From contig LNKV01000001.1 in assembly GCA_001465935.1 (NCBI GenBank), positions 248,001 to 312,000 on the forward strand: DNA of 64,000 nt, read 5' to 3'. The position numbers were made by a program, and so were the translations under genes. The first letter of the stretch is position 1. The number at the start of each line of letters is the position of its first letter. The notes under the pieces are model-generated. The model made no database searches. It was not told the origin of the DNA and saw nothing but the letters and a program-made list of their open reading frames with translations. Of this stretch, positions 35,043 through 44,749 are shown in pieces. This DNA comes from Clarireedia homoeocarpa (taxonomy: Eukaryota; Ascomycota; Leotiomycetes; Helotiales; Rutstroemiaceae).

Positions 35043-36443
35043 TTATTGCTGGTTCGCACCAGTGCTCATGCCCAGGTTTTGTAGTGGCAGATGCAGCCCA
35101 ACTGCTTCATGCGGGTTCCCAGATCGAGCCCTAAAAGGTTGATTTCGAATGGTAGCACTGACGTTCTCATGCAGACTGAGGAAATTCAAGTAGTCGTGCA
35201 CCTGCGGTAATATATCGCCCACCTCCTTATGATCCCCAAAGAACTCCGGTATTTCAATCAAATTGAATGGCTCACTTCTTGCCTTTTCCGACGAATCATC
35301 AATCAACACTGTATTGGTCTGATCCCATCTCCCTCCTCGTGCATAATCCGGATGCGAAGCCGCGATTCCGGGGTTCGCCCAGAGTGTAGTTAGGCGCTTG
35401 TAACATTGCACGCGCATGTTGAAATCGGTGGGTGAGAGGTTGAAGGTTTCACGGCCCCAGATTGCGATAACTTTTTGGCGGAGTCGGGGTGTGAGAATCG
35501 TTTGGCACATGGGCTCGACGTTTTCTTGCCGCGCGGATGACCATATTACTACGGTGAAGGTGTCGACGCAATACTCGAGAAATTTTTGGGCGTGCGGACG
35601 GGGAGTGAACTTGGTGGGGAATTTGCGGTTCGGTCGGTAGAGTAGCGTGCCGTTGAGGTCGATGACGACGAGAAGGTGACGCGGGGTAGCTGCAAGTCGT
35701 GGCAACTCGTCGGTGTTGGCGAAGTATTGTGGAGTGGGGTCAGGGATACCACCCGAGGCACTGGAGGGCTGGACTTTCTTATCTGCGCCGCGGCCTGCCA
35801 TTTTATGTGCTCTGCGGCTGTTCTGCAATGGTGGGGCAATGGTTGATGTGCCTTCCGCAGATGTACTAGATGTCGCGTAGTGACCTAAAGGTCCTCCTGA
35901 AGCTGCGTCTATCAGGATTGGTCCGGTTTTAGTAGATTGACCGGATGGGGCTTGAGGCCCTGAGAGGCGTTGTGAGGACGAGTCTCCAAGTTTTATTGAT
36001 CCGAACTCAGGTGCTCTATTTATCTCTCTTGTTTTTTCAAAGAGGATCCGAATGTTTTTTATTAGATCCTTGTCCTTTTCAAATATCGGCCTGAGTGCCT
36101 CTTCCTTCTCTATGTCCTCTCCTCCCCTTTCCAACTGCTCTGTCCTCCAAGTTGAGAGCGTGCGCTGAATGTGGTGTAATTTCGCCAGTTCGTGGCCGTC
36201 AATATGACTCTGAAGTCCCAGTGCAGACCTGTGCTTAAACTTGCTTACTATGGTCTCAAATTGTCTCTCGAGTTTTTCACGAAGGCGCGTATATGATGTC
36301 TTTGGAATTCTTAAAACATGATGAGTTATTGAGAATCCTCGCACAAGTAGGAGGTGTCGCACAAGTATGAGGTGTCGCACAAGTAGGAGGTGTGATTGCC
36401 TGCTGGGGATGGCAGTAGAGAGTGTGCGCGAACAGCACAACAT
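35043..36443 (-). CDS. FCP1/NLI-interacting-factor fold protein (HAD family), possibly mitochondrial
   Basis: A single exon of 466 aa. Residues 1-50 are Arg/Ser/Leu-rich with no acidic residue and include a 6-residue unit repeated three times (LLLVRH, LILVRH, LLLVRG), compatible with a mitochondrial presequence. The middle is low complexity. The FCP1 homology domain spans about 255-420: RHLLVVIDLNGTLLYR (motif I), then VVIWSSARQENVE (motif II), then VLIDDSSEKARSEPFN (acidic motif). Motif I has Asn at the second position (D262-x-N264) where active HAD phosphatases carry Asp. Catalysis may therefore be weak or absent, unless this is the norm in this subfamily. It is divergent from RRP36 (217 bp) and convergent with eEF1B-gamma. 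Confidence 0.85.
   Translation of the reverse strand: MLCCSRTLSTAIPSRQSHLLLVRHLILVRHLLLVRGFSITHHVLRIPKTSYTRLREKLERQFETIVSKFKHRSALGLQSHIDGHELAKLHHIQRTLSTWRTEQLERGGEDIEKEEALRPIFEKDKDLIKNIRILFEKTREINRAPEFGSIKLGDSSSQRLSGPQAPSGQSTKTGPILIDAASGGPLGHYATSSTSAEGTSTIAPPLQNSRRAHKMAGRGADKKVQPSSASGGIPDPTPQYFANTDELPRLAATPRHLLVVIDLNGTLLYRPNRKFPTKFTPRPHAQKFLEYCVDTFTVVIWSSARQENVEPMCQTILTPRLRQKVIAIWGRETFNLSPTDFNMRVQCYKRLTTLWANPGIAASHPDYARGGRWDQTNTVLIDDSSEKARSEPFNLIEIPEFFGDHKEVGDILPQVHDYLNFLSLHENVSATIRNQPFRARSGNPHEAVGLHLPLQNLGMSTGANQQ
36340..36393. repeat. 18-bp in-frame tandem repeat, three units
   Basis: Units at 36340-36357, 36358-36375 and 36376-36393 (CGCACAAGTAGGAGGTGT on +) are identical except for one base in the middle copy. 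They lie in the N-terminal coding part of the FCP1-fold gene and encode a repeated hexapeptide. Confidence 0.9.
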
Positions 36444-36660
36444 CGGGCATGCGTGCCAACTGCTCGTCGTACCGCTGATTCTAGGGAAGTATATTGAAGA
36501 AAAAAAGATAGCTCTATCAGTGCCACCGGATTATGTTTTATCCACTATTCACCGCCTTCGGATTTATTTCTTACTGCCGCTTCAAAAAGTAAAATTCCCC
36601 AGACGAACTAACTCCATGAACGTGCTTTGAATTACCTACGACCTTAATTTATATTTCGTG
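36444..36660. promoter_or_regulatory. Divergent promoter region FCP1-fold / RRP36
   Basis: A 217-bp head-to-head gap holding both promoters by position; no named motif seen. Confidence 0.5.
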
Positions 36661-37642
36661 ATGTCATCCATCAAAAGAAAAGCGCTAGATGCTGGCCTTC
36701 AAAGGAGAGTTAGGGCGCGAAGGGAAGCATCAGAAGAGTTGGACGCATCCACTTCAGATTCTGCACCTTCGGAACTTGGTCAGAACCACGGCGTGAACAG
36801 TAGTACAGAAGAGGATGAAGAGAGTCCTGATGGTTCCGAGGACGATGTCGAAGATGAAGAAGACAATGTTCGTTTCTCCTGTGTGCTTATGGAAGATTAA
36901 GGGTTAACATAGTTAAAAGGAACTATCCGAATCAGAAGACGAAGCTACTACTGATGCGGCATCAATATCGTTCGGTGCATTGGCCAAAGCACAAGCCAGC
37001 ATGTCAAAGTCCAACAATAAAGACAGAAAGAAGGCAAAGAAATCCCCAGGGGATACGTGGGAAGATAACGAAGCAATTGAGCGCAAAGCCGGGCGCAAAG
37101 ACCAACGAGACTTCAGCCGGACGAGCAAAAATGCGCCAACAGAAGTATCCAGCAAAAAGGCCGTTTCCCGGAGGCGAGAAGTTGTACCTGTGAAAAAACG
37201 AGAGATCCGCGATCCGAGATTCGAGCCCACGAATGGACCGGTTGATCTACGGAAAGTCGAAAAGGCATATGCGTTCCTAGACGAGTATCGAGAGTCAGAG
37301 ATGCAAGAGCTGAGGGACGCCATCAAGAAGACTAAAGATGAAGATGCGAAGGAAATACTCAAGAAGAAGTTGATGTCAATGGAGTCGAGGAAGAAGACGG
37401 ATATGAAGAAGAAGAAGGAGAGGGAGATCTTGGACAGGCATAGGAAGGAAGAGAAAGAAAAGGTGAAGGCGGGAAAGACGCCGTTCTATCTGAAGAAAGC
37501 GGAGCAGAAGGAGAGGGTTTTGCTCGATCAGTATGGCGAGCTGAAGGGCAAACAGTTGGATCGCGTAATCGAAAGGAGAAGAAAGAAGATCGAAGGAAAG
37601 GAGAAGAAGAACATGCCATGGGCGAGAAGGACGGCGGAGTAA
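36661..37642 (+). CDS. RRP36: rRNA biogenesis protein Rrp36
   Basis: Nucleolar SSU-processome component needed for early pre-rRNA cleavages toward 18S rRNA. Two exons, 36661-36867 and 36920-37642, with a 52-nt intron; 309 aa. The N-terminal third is acidic (EEDEESPDGSEDDVEDEED). The core holds RREVVPVKKREIRDPRFEPTNG, YAFLDEYRESEMQELRDAIKKTKD and, near the end, KTPFYLKKAEQKERVLLDQY, all signatures of the family. The C-terminal half is a highly charged helix or coiled coil. Its neighbour on the right (COQ8) is convergent. Confidence 0.96.
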
Positions 37643-38028
37643 TGGATCGAGAAATGTGGGTCATGGAATATAAGTTTTATTTACGAGCGTCTTGCTATAT
37701 TATCAATGACATTCAGCAAGCCGACTCATGATTCGACCAACACAATCTCGAACAGGTTACTACACTGCCGATCCTGCACTGCTGAGCATCATTTCATTTG
37801 TTACGAACAAGGGGTGACAGCACTGTGAAATTTAAGCGACCATATGCCCTCGGAATATGGGGTTGGGCCTTGCCATTATCATACATGATCTCTGTAGATG
37901 GAAATGTTAAGCAAAGGTAATTCCACCACCTGGAATATATCAAAAATATGTGTTGGGCAGTGACCATACATTTCAACTTCGTATATATATATACACAAAT
38001 ATACACTACTCCTCATACACCTCCTCGA
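37643..38028. other. Convergent intergenic region RRP36 / COQ8
   Basis: 386 bp with a short TA-rich tract near 37985-38000; no gene seen. Confidence 0.6.
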
Positions 38029-40668
38029 TCACGAGGTACCAGCTTTCACCATACTATTTTCAAACAGCTCTCTGCACCTAACCCTACTTCCCAACCTAGC
38101 GCATAACAAGAACGCGCCACTCAGCTTCCGATGTAAGCTGTATGTCTCTTCAGGAGGCGGCGCTAGCCTTTCTCTGATCATGACAGGAATCAGCGCTTTG
38201 ACTCTCTCTGTAATAGTCTGGTCCTTGAAATCATAGATCTTCGGGGAGCTCTCTAAAAATGGTTCTGCTAAAGTAAGAACAGATTGGATATGTGCGTCGA
38301 GCATGGTTTTTGACTCTCCTCCAGTAAGATAGCCAAGATCAATTGAAAGATCTCGGACAGTGTTCCTATCTGATTTGGAGGCGGCAAAGAGAAGTGATGT
38401 GTATTTGGTGATGAAGTCTTCGGGATATTCGCGAGAAGCGCCGAAGTCAAGAAGTTCAAGCTTGTTTGTCTTGGCGTTGTAAAGAAAATTGGTCCAGTTG
38501 GGATCTGTTTGCATGTATCTAAACTCAGTAATCTCTCGGAGGCAGAGACGAAGAATTTGCGTCCCGATCCAATCTCTTTGTTCTTGCGTGAAGCTTTGAA
38601 TGCGCGTTACACCGATACCTTCCATGTATTCCATGGTGAGGACTTGAGCTCCAGATGCTTCCGGGTAGACTCTGGGGACAAGAAAGACATCTTGGTCATC
38701 GGCGAGAAGTTCTTGAAAACGGCGTCCACACTCTGCTTCTCGGATGTAATCACACTCCCAGGCCAGTTCGGTTCGAGCATTGGCAATCGTCTTGTCGAGG
38801 AACAATCCTTTCGGTAAAAGACGAGATGCGGTGAGTAAGATCGCCAGGTTGTTCAGATCAGAGTCTATCGAATTAGCGACTCCTGGATATTGCACCTTTA
38901 CGGCAACTTTGGCACCAGTCGATTTGAGTGTTGCTCGATGAACTTGTCCGATAGACGCAGCTGCCAACGGCACCTCCTCAAACTCCCCGAACAGGTCTCT
39001 CCATTCAGGACCCAAATTAGCCGAAAGGACTTTATTACGCTGAGAGGGGGGCATATAATCCGCGCGATCCTGTACACGCTGTAGTACTTCTTGGATTTGT
39101 GGTGGAAGCATCTTAGAATCTTGGAAACTAATCATTTGACCCAATTTCAATGCTGCACCTCTCATTCGTGAAAGCTTGGTTACAAGTCTGTCCATGTTCC
39201 CTGCACTCATAATGAATGAGCCCTCTCCACTGCCGCCGCTTACTCGACGAAGACTTTCACTGATAGCGCCACCAACCATACCAGCTGCCAGACCGCTGTA
39301 ATTCCATAATCTTCCTAATCGAGAAGAAGGAACTTTTGACTCTCGTAGCTGATACGGTGCCGCTTGTGGCTTTGCGTCAAGCTGCATCTAGTTCACTGTC
39401 AGATTTCAGTATCATGCCATATACGAACGAGGTAGGATATGACTTACCGAAGCATCTTTACTTTCTTTGCTGATGTCTGCCGCAAGGGCCTCGGTATCTT
39501 CATCTTTTTTGTATGGCTCTGGCACTGCATGCGACATGACCTCCGGAGACGTAGGCAGGGTCTCTGAAGATGAACGAACATTGAAAGTATCTTGGTCTCT
39601 ACCTGATGCTAGTTTCGTTTTCTCTACGGGGGCATCCTTTACACCTTTCAGCTCTAGATAACTGCTTGGTCGTTGAGTCTTGCCTCCCAGTATTCTAGCC
39701 ACTCTGGGACTGTAAAAGAGCTCTGTATTGATACCTTCAGGTAGTTGATCTTGCTCTGGCACTGATTCTACGGACGGAATCTTCTCGGTGGAAGTTTCTA
39801 TCCCCCGATAGAATGAGTCGGAGTTGATTTCACCTTGCTTCAAATCCTTGTTATTTTCTTGAACATCCGAAGTGTGTTTGGGTATTTTGGCTCTTGGTAA
39901 GGAAGATAAGGACGGGGATGTATGTTCTGGCCTATCATAGAAAGTATCTTCGTCGTGCCCTTCTTCCAATGGGTTCTTGGCAGAAGTCTCAAGCGCGTCC
40001 GCGGATCTGGACGGTATTTGCTGTTCAAACTCTCGTTGAACATGCCTAGCATGATCCGAAGACAGCGGTTTGGAACTGGGAACGGGTATTGTTGATGCAT
40101 CAGAAGACTTTGGTTCTAATCCTTCATTATCTATAGGGTTTTGACTAGGTTCGACTTGCGATCTAGTGGGGTCTGTATCTGCGTCTATCTCTGGCGTATT
40201 AATATGAGATTCCTTGGGTGGGATCGTCCCATCTGGAAGAGGGTAACGATCTGCCGATTCTTGTTGAATGTGTAATTCGTCTTTTGGCGTGGGATCAATG
40301 GTAGAGTTTGATTCTGATTTCTCATAGAAGTGATCTTGCTCTAGCCCCTCTTTCCTTGTAGGAGCCCCATGCCCCTCCGTGGATTTCTTGCTGGGTATGG
40401 GGCCGTTGCTGTTGGACTGTCCGTTGGCCTCAGTTTCTGATGCTTCCTTGGTCCACTCGGGCGCGCTCTCATTCAGCCTTGATGCAAGGATCGTTGCTGC
40501 CTTCGCTGTCTCTGTAACGCGATCCGTTTGACTTCGTACCGCTCGTGCCAAGGTCGAAGTTTTGCTGTAGACGTCGAATCTCCTCGCTCCAAGTGCAACA
40601 TGTTTTTGCGCAACTCCCCGAGAAGCACTGAAAAGAGCTGCGAGGTCCAATAGCCTCTTCCCTGCCAT
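38029..40668 (-). CDS. COQ8: Atypical kinase/ATPase Coq8 (ADCK/UbiB family) with long N-terminal extension
   Basis: Mitochondrial matrix-facing UbiB ATPase required for coenzyme Q biosynthesis and assembly of the CoQ synthome. Two exons, 40668-39448 and 39387-38029, encode 859 aa; yeast Coq8 is about 500. The UbiB core is complete in exon 2: KLGQ (KxGQ motif) at about 488-491, the Ala-rich loop AAASIGQVH near 549, VAVK Lys near 571, DPNWTNF near 702-708 and DFG near 721-723. Exon 1 adds some 400 residues, mostly low complexity, with five copies of an acidic DxFY-like motif (near 108-115, 237-244, 279-287, 311-319 and 356-363). The first ~50 residues have few acidic residues and look like a presequence. 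The GTAAGT/TAG intron joins KDAS to MQLDAKP. Confidence 0.93.
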
Positions 40669-41149
40669 TTTGAACGCCTTTAGGTGGGATGATATTTCAT
40701 TGATTCATGATTGCTATCATTAAAGAAAATGAAGGTATATTTTGCCAGAGTTCGATGTTGAACGATCTTTGCCGAGTTTAATCCCTGTACATTACAGTCA
40801 AGCAGTGAAGACGTCACAAAGGCGTAAAGAACCAATATAACCAATACCGGTGTACTTACTATATTTGGTGTATAAATAATATATATATAATTTTTTTTAT
40901 TTTTTTTATTTTGGAATTTCTACCCAGGTAATAGCTGTAAGGTATGATGTTTGATATTATCTTTCTGAATTTTCTGCATTTCACACAGCTCCTGACGCTC
41001 AGCGGCTTTCATAAATAATACCTGTACGAAACTATGTATGGTCTTACAATGGATTAGTCTGATAATCTGTATTATCCCGTATTAACTTGACATCTAAATG
41101 GGTATCTCTAAAACAATTTTATACACAACGCCTTCCTAACTCGATTTGT
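40669..41149. other. AT-rich intergenic region COQ8 / ESS2
   Basis: 481 bp with AT-rich runs near 40870-40915. It separates two minus-strand genes and presumably holds the COQ8 promoter and the ESS2 3' end. Confidence 0.6.
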
Positions 41150-42511
41150 TTATTTATGCCCAGAGGGTGTCCATCTCGCTCTCAAATTTGACTTTGTTTT
41201 GACTGTTCCTGGTGTTCTCACACCAAAGGCATCACCAGTTCCTTTGCTGCTATTTCCTACGCGACTCCATAAACGTTCTGCAGCTGGTGTTAAACCACCC
41301 GACCCTACCCTTGGGCTGCTAGGAAATTTCGGGACAGGAGTAGCTTCAACCTTTCCAGTCAAGCCATTCTTCACTGAAGCTCGCTTTACCCTGGCATTCG
41401 TATCGACCATCTTGTGGTGAAGATCCTCACGCCTACTTTGCTCCTTTATTACGAACGGATTTTTTGTTATGTCCCCCGTTCCTAGGTCAATAACCGATGT
41501 TGTTGTGTATGGTTCTTCTTCTGGTTCGTCATCCACAAAAGCATAGCCATTCACACGTGGAGTTTCACTTCCATTGAAGCCAGATTCCGAATCAGCGGTA
41601 CGACGCTTCCCTGCAATGGCGTCCTTGATAGCTGTCAATGACGGCGAAGGTGGCACACTCTCATCATTCTTAAGCTCCAAAACAGGTAATCTCGTATTAG
41701 CATAAGCTACACTCTTCGGAGCTGCTTTTGAGTCATTCTGAGCCTTCTGCGCAACCGTCTCAACCGAATCCTCAACGCTTTCTGGTCGAAACATAAGTCC
41801 GTTGTTCGGTTTTGATTTCCAGGAGTCCGGCTGGGCGGGTCTTTCATCAACATCTCGAATTGCAAGTCGGGCCCTACTGCCACCATCGTCCAGTAAAGAT
41901 TCCCGAGATTGTAGTAGTTTTGTCTCGACCTCCTTTTGCTTGATCATCATGTTCGAAGCCACTTTATTCCCCGTCCACATCCAAGCATATTTTTCGGCCC
42001 TCTTCTGGTTTTGCTTATCTAACAATTTGTAAAAGCTTTCGTTGTCCTCACTGGTATACATTGACTGGAATTTCGTCAGGCTCATGTCTGTGTCAACTTT
42101 TACCGTAGGCTCCTGCGTCGCAGTCGTCATGTCAGATGCGACCGACATTGGTGTATCGCCCGCAACCCCTCGGGGTGTATCGGCTACCCTGGATGGTGTC
42201 TGAATTGATGTACCCCGCCTTCCCGTATGTCTGCCCGGCGTCATGACTTGTCGGAGCCTACGCTCGGCGCTAGAAATCCAAGCTCTATCGCGAGACTCAA
42301 GGGCATCTAAGTATTCCTGCTTTGTCTCCGTCTCCAGCAAGCCCGGGAAGAAATCTCGAGCGATAATTTCAGAAATCGCGTCCGTGTATGCATCCTCATC
42401 GATAACATTCTTAGGTCTTTTTATGCGTTTCGGTGGTGGTGGCATCAGCTCTGTGTCATTGACGCGTTTCGCAACAGCCGTTGACTGAGATGAGGATGGT
42501 ACCAGAGCCAT
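41150..42511 (-). CDS. ESS2: Nuclear protein Es2 / DGCR14, spliceosome-associated
   Basis: Homologue of the Es2 family (human ESS2/DGCR14, fission yeast Bis1), nuclear and associated with the spliceosomal C complex (family knowledge). A single exon encodes 453 aa from the ATG at 42511; the frame is open slightly further upstream but has no ATG there. Features: the basic PPPPKRIKRPK motif, then the hallmark VIDEDAYTDAISEIIARDFFPGL, SLTKFQSMYTSEDNESFYKLLDKQNQKRAEKYAWMW near the middle, and LMFRPE. Multiple TP/SP sites (TPGRHTG, TPSRVADTPRG, GGLTPAAERLWSRVG) suggest phosphorylation. Divergent from PP5. Confidence 0.93.
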   Translation of the reverse strand: MALVPSSSQSTAVAKRVNDTELMPPPPKRIKRPKNVIDEDAYTDAISEIIARDFFPGLLETETKQEYLDALESRDRAWISSAERRLRQVMTPGRHTGRRGTSIQTPSRVADTPRGVAGDTPMSVASDMTTATQEPTVKVDTDMSLTKFQSMYTSEDNESFYKLLDKQNQKRAEKYAWMWTGNKVASNMMIKQKEVETKLLQSRESLLDDGGSRARLAIRDVDERPAQPDSWKSKPNNGLMFRPESVEDSVETVAQKAQNDSKAAPKSVAYANTRLPVLELKNDESVPPSPSLTAIKDAIAGKRRTADSESGFNGSETPRVNGYAFVDDEPEEEPYTTTSVIDLGTGDITKNPFVIKEQSRREDLHHKMVDTNARVKRASVKNGLTGKVEATPVPKFPSSPRVGSGGLTPAAERLWSRVGNSSKGTGDAFGVRTPGTVKTKSNLRARWTPSGHK

Positions 42512-42987
42512 TTTTGAGAGGATAGGATCCGCCGCAGCCAAGTTGAATTCTCCCCGTCGTTTTCAGAGTATCGAAATTGAATTGCGCAGTTGCGAATGTA
42601 GTGATGGACTTTGTCCTAATAGTCGAAATTGGATAATGGTAAAGTGAAAAGAACGGGGTCTCGGGGGTCAGAGAGTGAGATCAGATAAGGGAACTAGCGG
42701 CCACTACAATCCATAAGCGCGGACAAGGATTATAAGTGCCACCGCAGGGATGTATCTCAGATCTCAGAAGTCAATGAACCAAGTTATCTTCAACTCATAA
42801 ATTTATTTTCTGTATGCTTTATGTGCTACATCCTTACTTGAACGTGTTCTAATTATTGAAACTTATGTTGAAAACTTCTTGAACTTGGAATCTACTAATA
42901 AACTGTCTTCTTCGTCCTCGGCTCCTCATCCCACCATAAAATCCTGCCCCGCGTTCCTTCTACCAAAGCTTTTCGATATTCACCAAA
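42512..42987. promoter_or_regulatory. Divergent promoter region ESS2 / PP5
   Basis: A 476-bp head-to-head gap; no coding content and no assigned motif. Confidence 0.5.
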
Positions 42988-44749
42988 ATGACCTCTACGG
43001 AGGAAGAGGCGACAGCCTTGAAGAACCTGGGAAACAAAGCTTTCGCCGCTCATAATTGGCCTGAGGCGATCGAGTACTACACAAAAGCAATAGCGCTCAA
43101 TGACAAGGAGCCGACCTACTATTCAAACAGAGCCCAGGTATCTTCCTGTCGCCTAGAAAGTCAACTTGCTCGCGTGACTAATATCTTCTAAGGCGAACAT
43201 AAAGTCCGAGGCATATGGATACGCCATAGCTGACGCTACCAAAGCTATTGAGCTTGATCCGAATTTTGTGAAGGTGCGTTTAAGAGTGTTCTTCGCCGGT
43301 TGTGCCACAGCATGAACCAGAAGACTAACTACCCTCCCCACATTAGGCATACTATCGTCGAGCTGTTGCATATACCGCGATTCTCAAATCTCGAGAGGCC
43401 TTGAAAGACTTCAAGACCGTTGTAAAGAAGGCTCCAAACGACAAAGATGCGAAGCTTAAATTGGCAGAATGCGAAAAAATCGTGCGTCGTGTCGAGTTCT
43501 TTCGAGCTATCGAAGTTGGGGACCCACCTTCTGCAGCAGAGGGTTTGGACCTTGACTCGATGGCGGTCGACGATGACTACGATGGTGTACGATTAGGCGA
43601 TGAAATGACTCCGGAATTTATCAACGACATGCTCGAGCGGTTTAAAAATGGAAAGAAGATACACAAGAAATACGTCTACCAAATTGTCTTGGCTGTCAAG
43701 AAGATTGTCTATGACGAACCTACAATGGTAGAGATGGAGATTGAAGATCATACTCAGCTAACTGTTTGTGGAGATACACACGGTTAGTTTATTGCATTAA
43801 AATGTCATTCTCGTAGCTAACATCGAATTCTAGGTCAGTTCTTTGATCTTATGGAGCTTTTCAGACTCAACGGCTTTCCGACTGATAAGCACTACTATCT
43901 TTTCAACGGTGACTTCGTTGATCGAGGATCGTGGTCGACCGAGATAGCACTGCTTCTGTATGCTTATAAATGGCTGCGTCCATCTGCATTTTTCATCAAC
44001 AGGGGGAATCATGAAACTGACGACATGAATCGCGTTTACGGGTTTGAGGGTGAATGCAAGGCGAAGTACAATGGTGAGCAATTCCTTACATTTAAGTCTC
44101 AGCAATACTGACCAAGGATACCTAGAACGTACATTCAAGCTGTTTTCCGAAAGTTTCTCGGCGTTACCATTGGCAACACTTATTGGGAAGAAATTCTTGG
44201 TTCTCCACGGAGGTCTATTCTCAGATGACAAGGTGACACTAGATGATATTCGAGCTCTTAACAGGCATAACCAGCGTCAACCAGGACAAGCAGGCTTGAT
44301 GATGGAAATGTTATGGACTGATCCGCAAAAAGAACCCGGTCGTGGACCAAGCAAAAGAGGTGTGGGTATGCAGTTCGGGCCGGATGTCACCAAGAGATTC
44401 TGTGAGAAAAACGGTTTAGAAGCAGTTATTCGCAGTCACGAAGTCCGTATGGAAGGTTATGAGGAGGAGCACGATGGAAAATGCATCACCGGTATGAGCA
44501 CCCCCTTTGCCTGTACGTTTCTCTGCTAACTTGATACAGTATTTTCGGCGCCCAAGTATTGTGACAGTACTGAAAACAAGGGAGCTTACATAAATATTGG
44601 GCCTGATTACAAGTTGAATTTCCACAAGTTTGATGCAGTACCTCACCCAAATATTAAACCCATGGTGCGTCCCATTCCCAAGCTTTCACAAACCCTGCTA
44701 ACGATTGCAAAAGGCATATGCTCAAAGCTCTCTCATGTCAATGACGTAG
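42988..44749 (+). CDS. PPT1: Serine/threonine protein phosphatase 5 (TPR-PP2A type)
   Basis: Hsp90-associated PPP-family phosphatase. Seven exons: 42988-43137, 43193-43273, 43347-43782, 43834-44073, 44126-44491, 44540-44664, 44714-44749, encoding 477 aa, the usual length. Three TPRs cover about residues 6-110 (ALKNLGNKAFAAHNWPEAIEYYTKAI, SEAYGYAIADATKAIELDPNF). The catalytic domain carries CGDTHGQ (metal site), GDFVDRG, RGNHETDDMN, HGGLFS and SAPKYCD followed by NKGAYI. The last exon is only 36 nt and codes a helix-like tail. All six introns join conserved sequence in phase. This is the most exon-rich gene of the core block. Confidence 0.97.
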
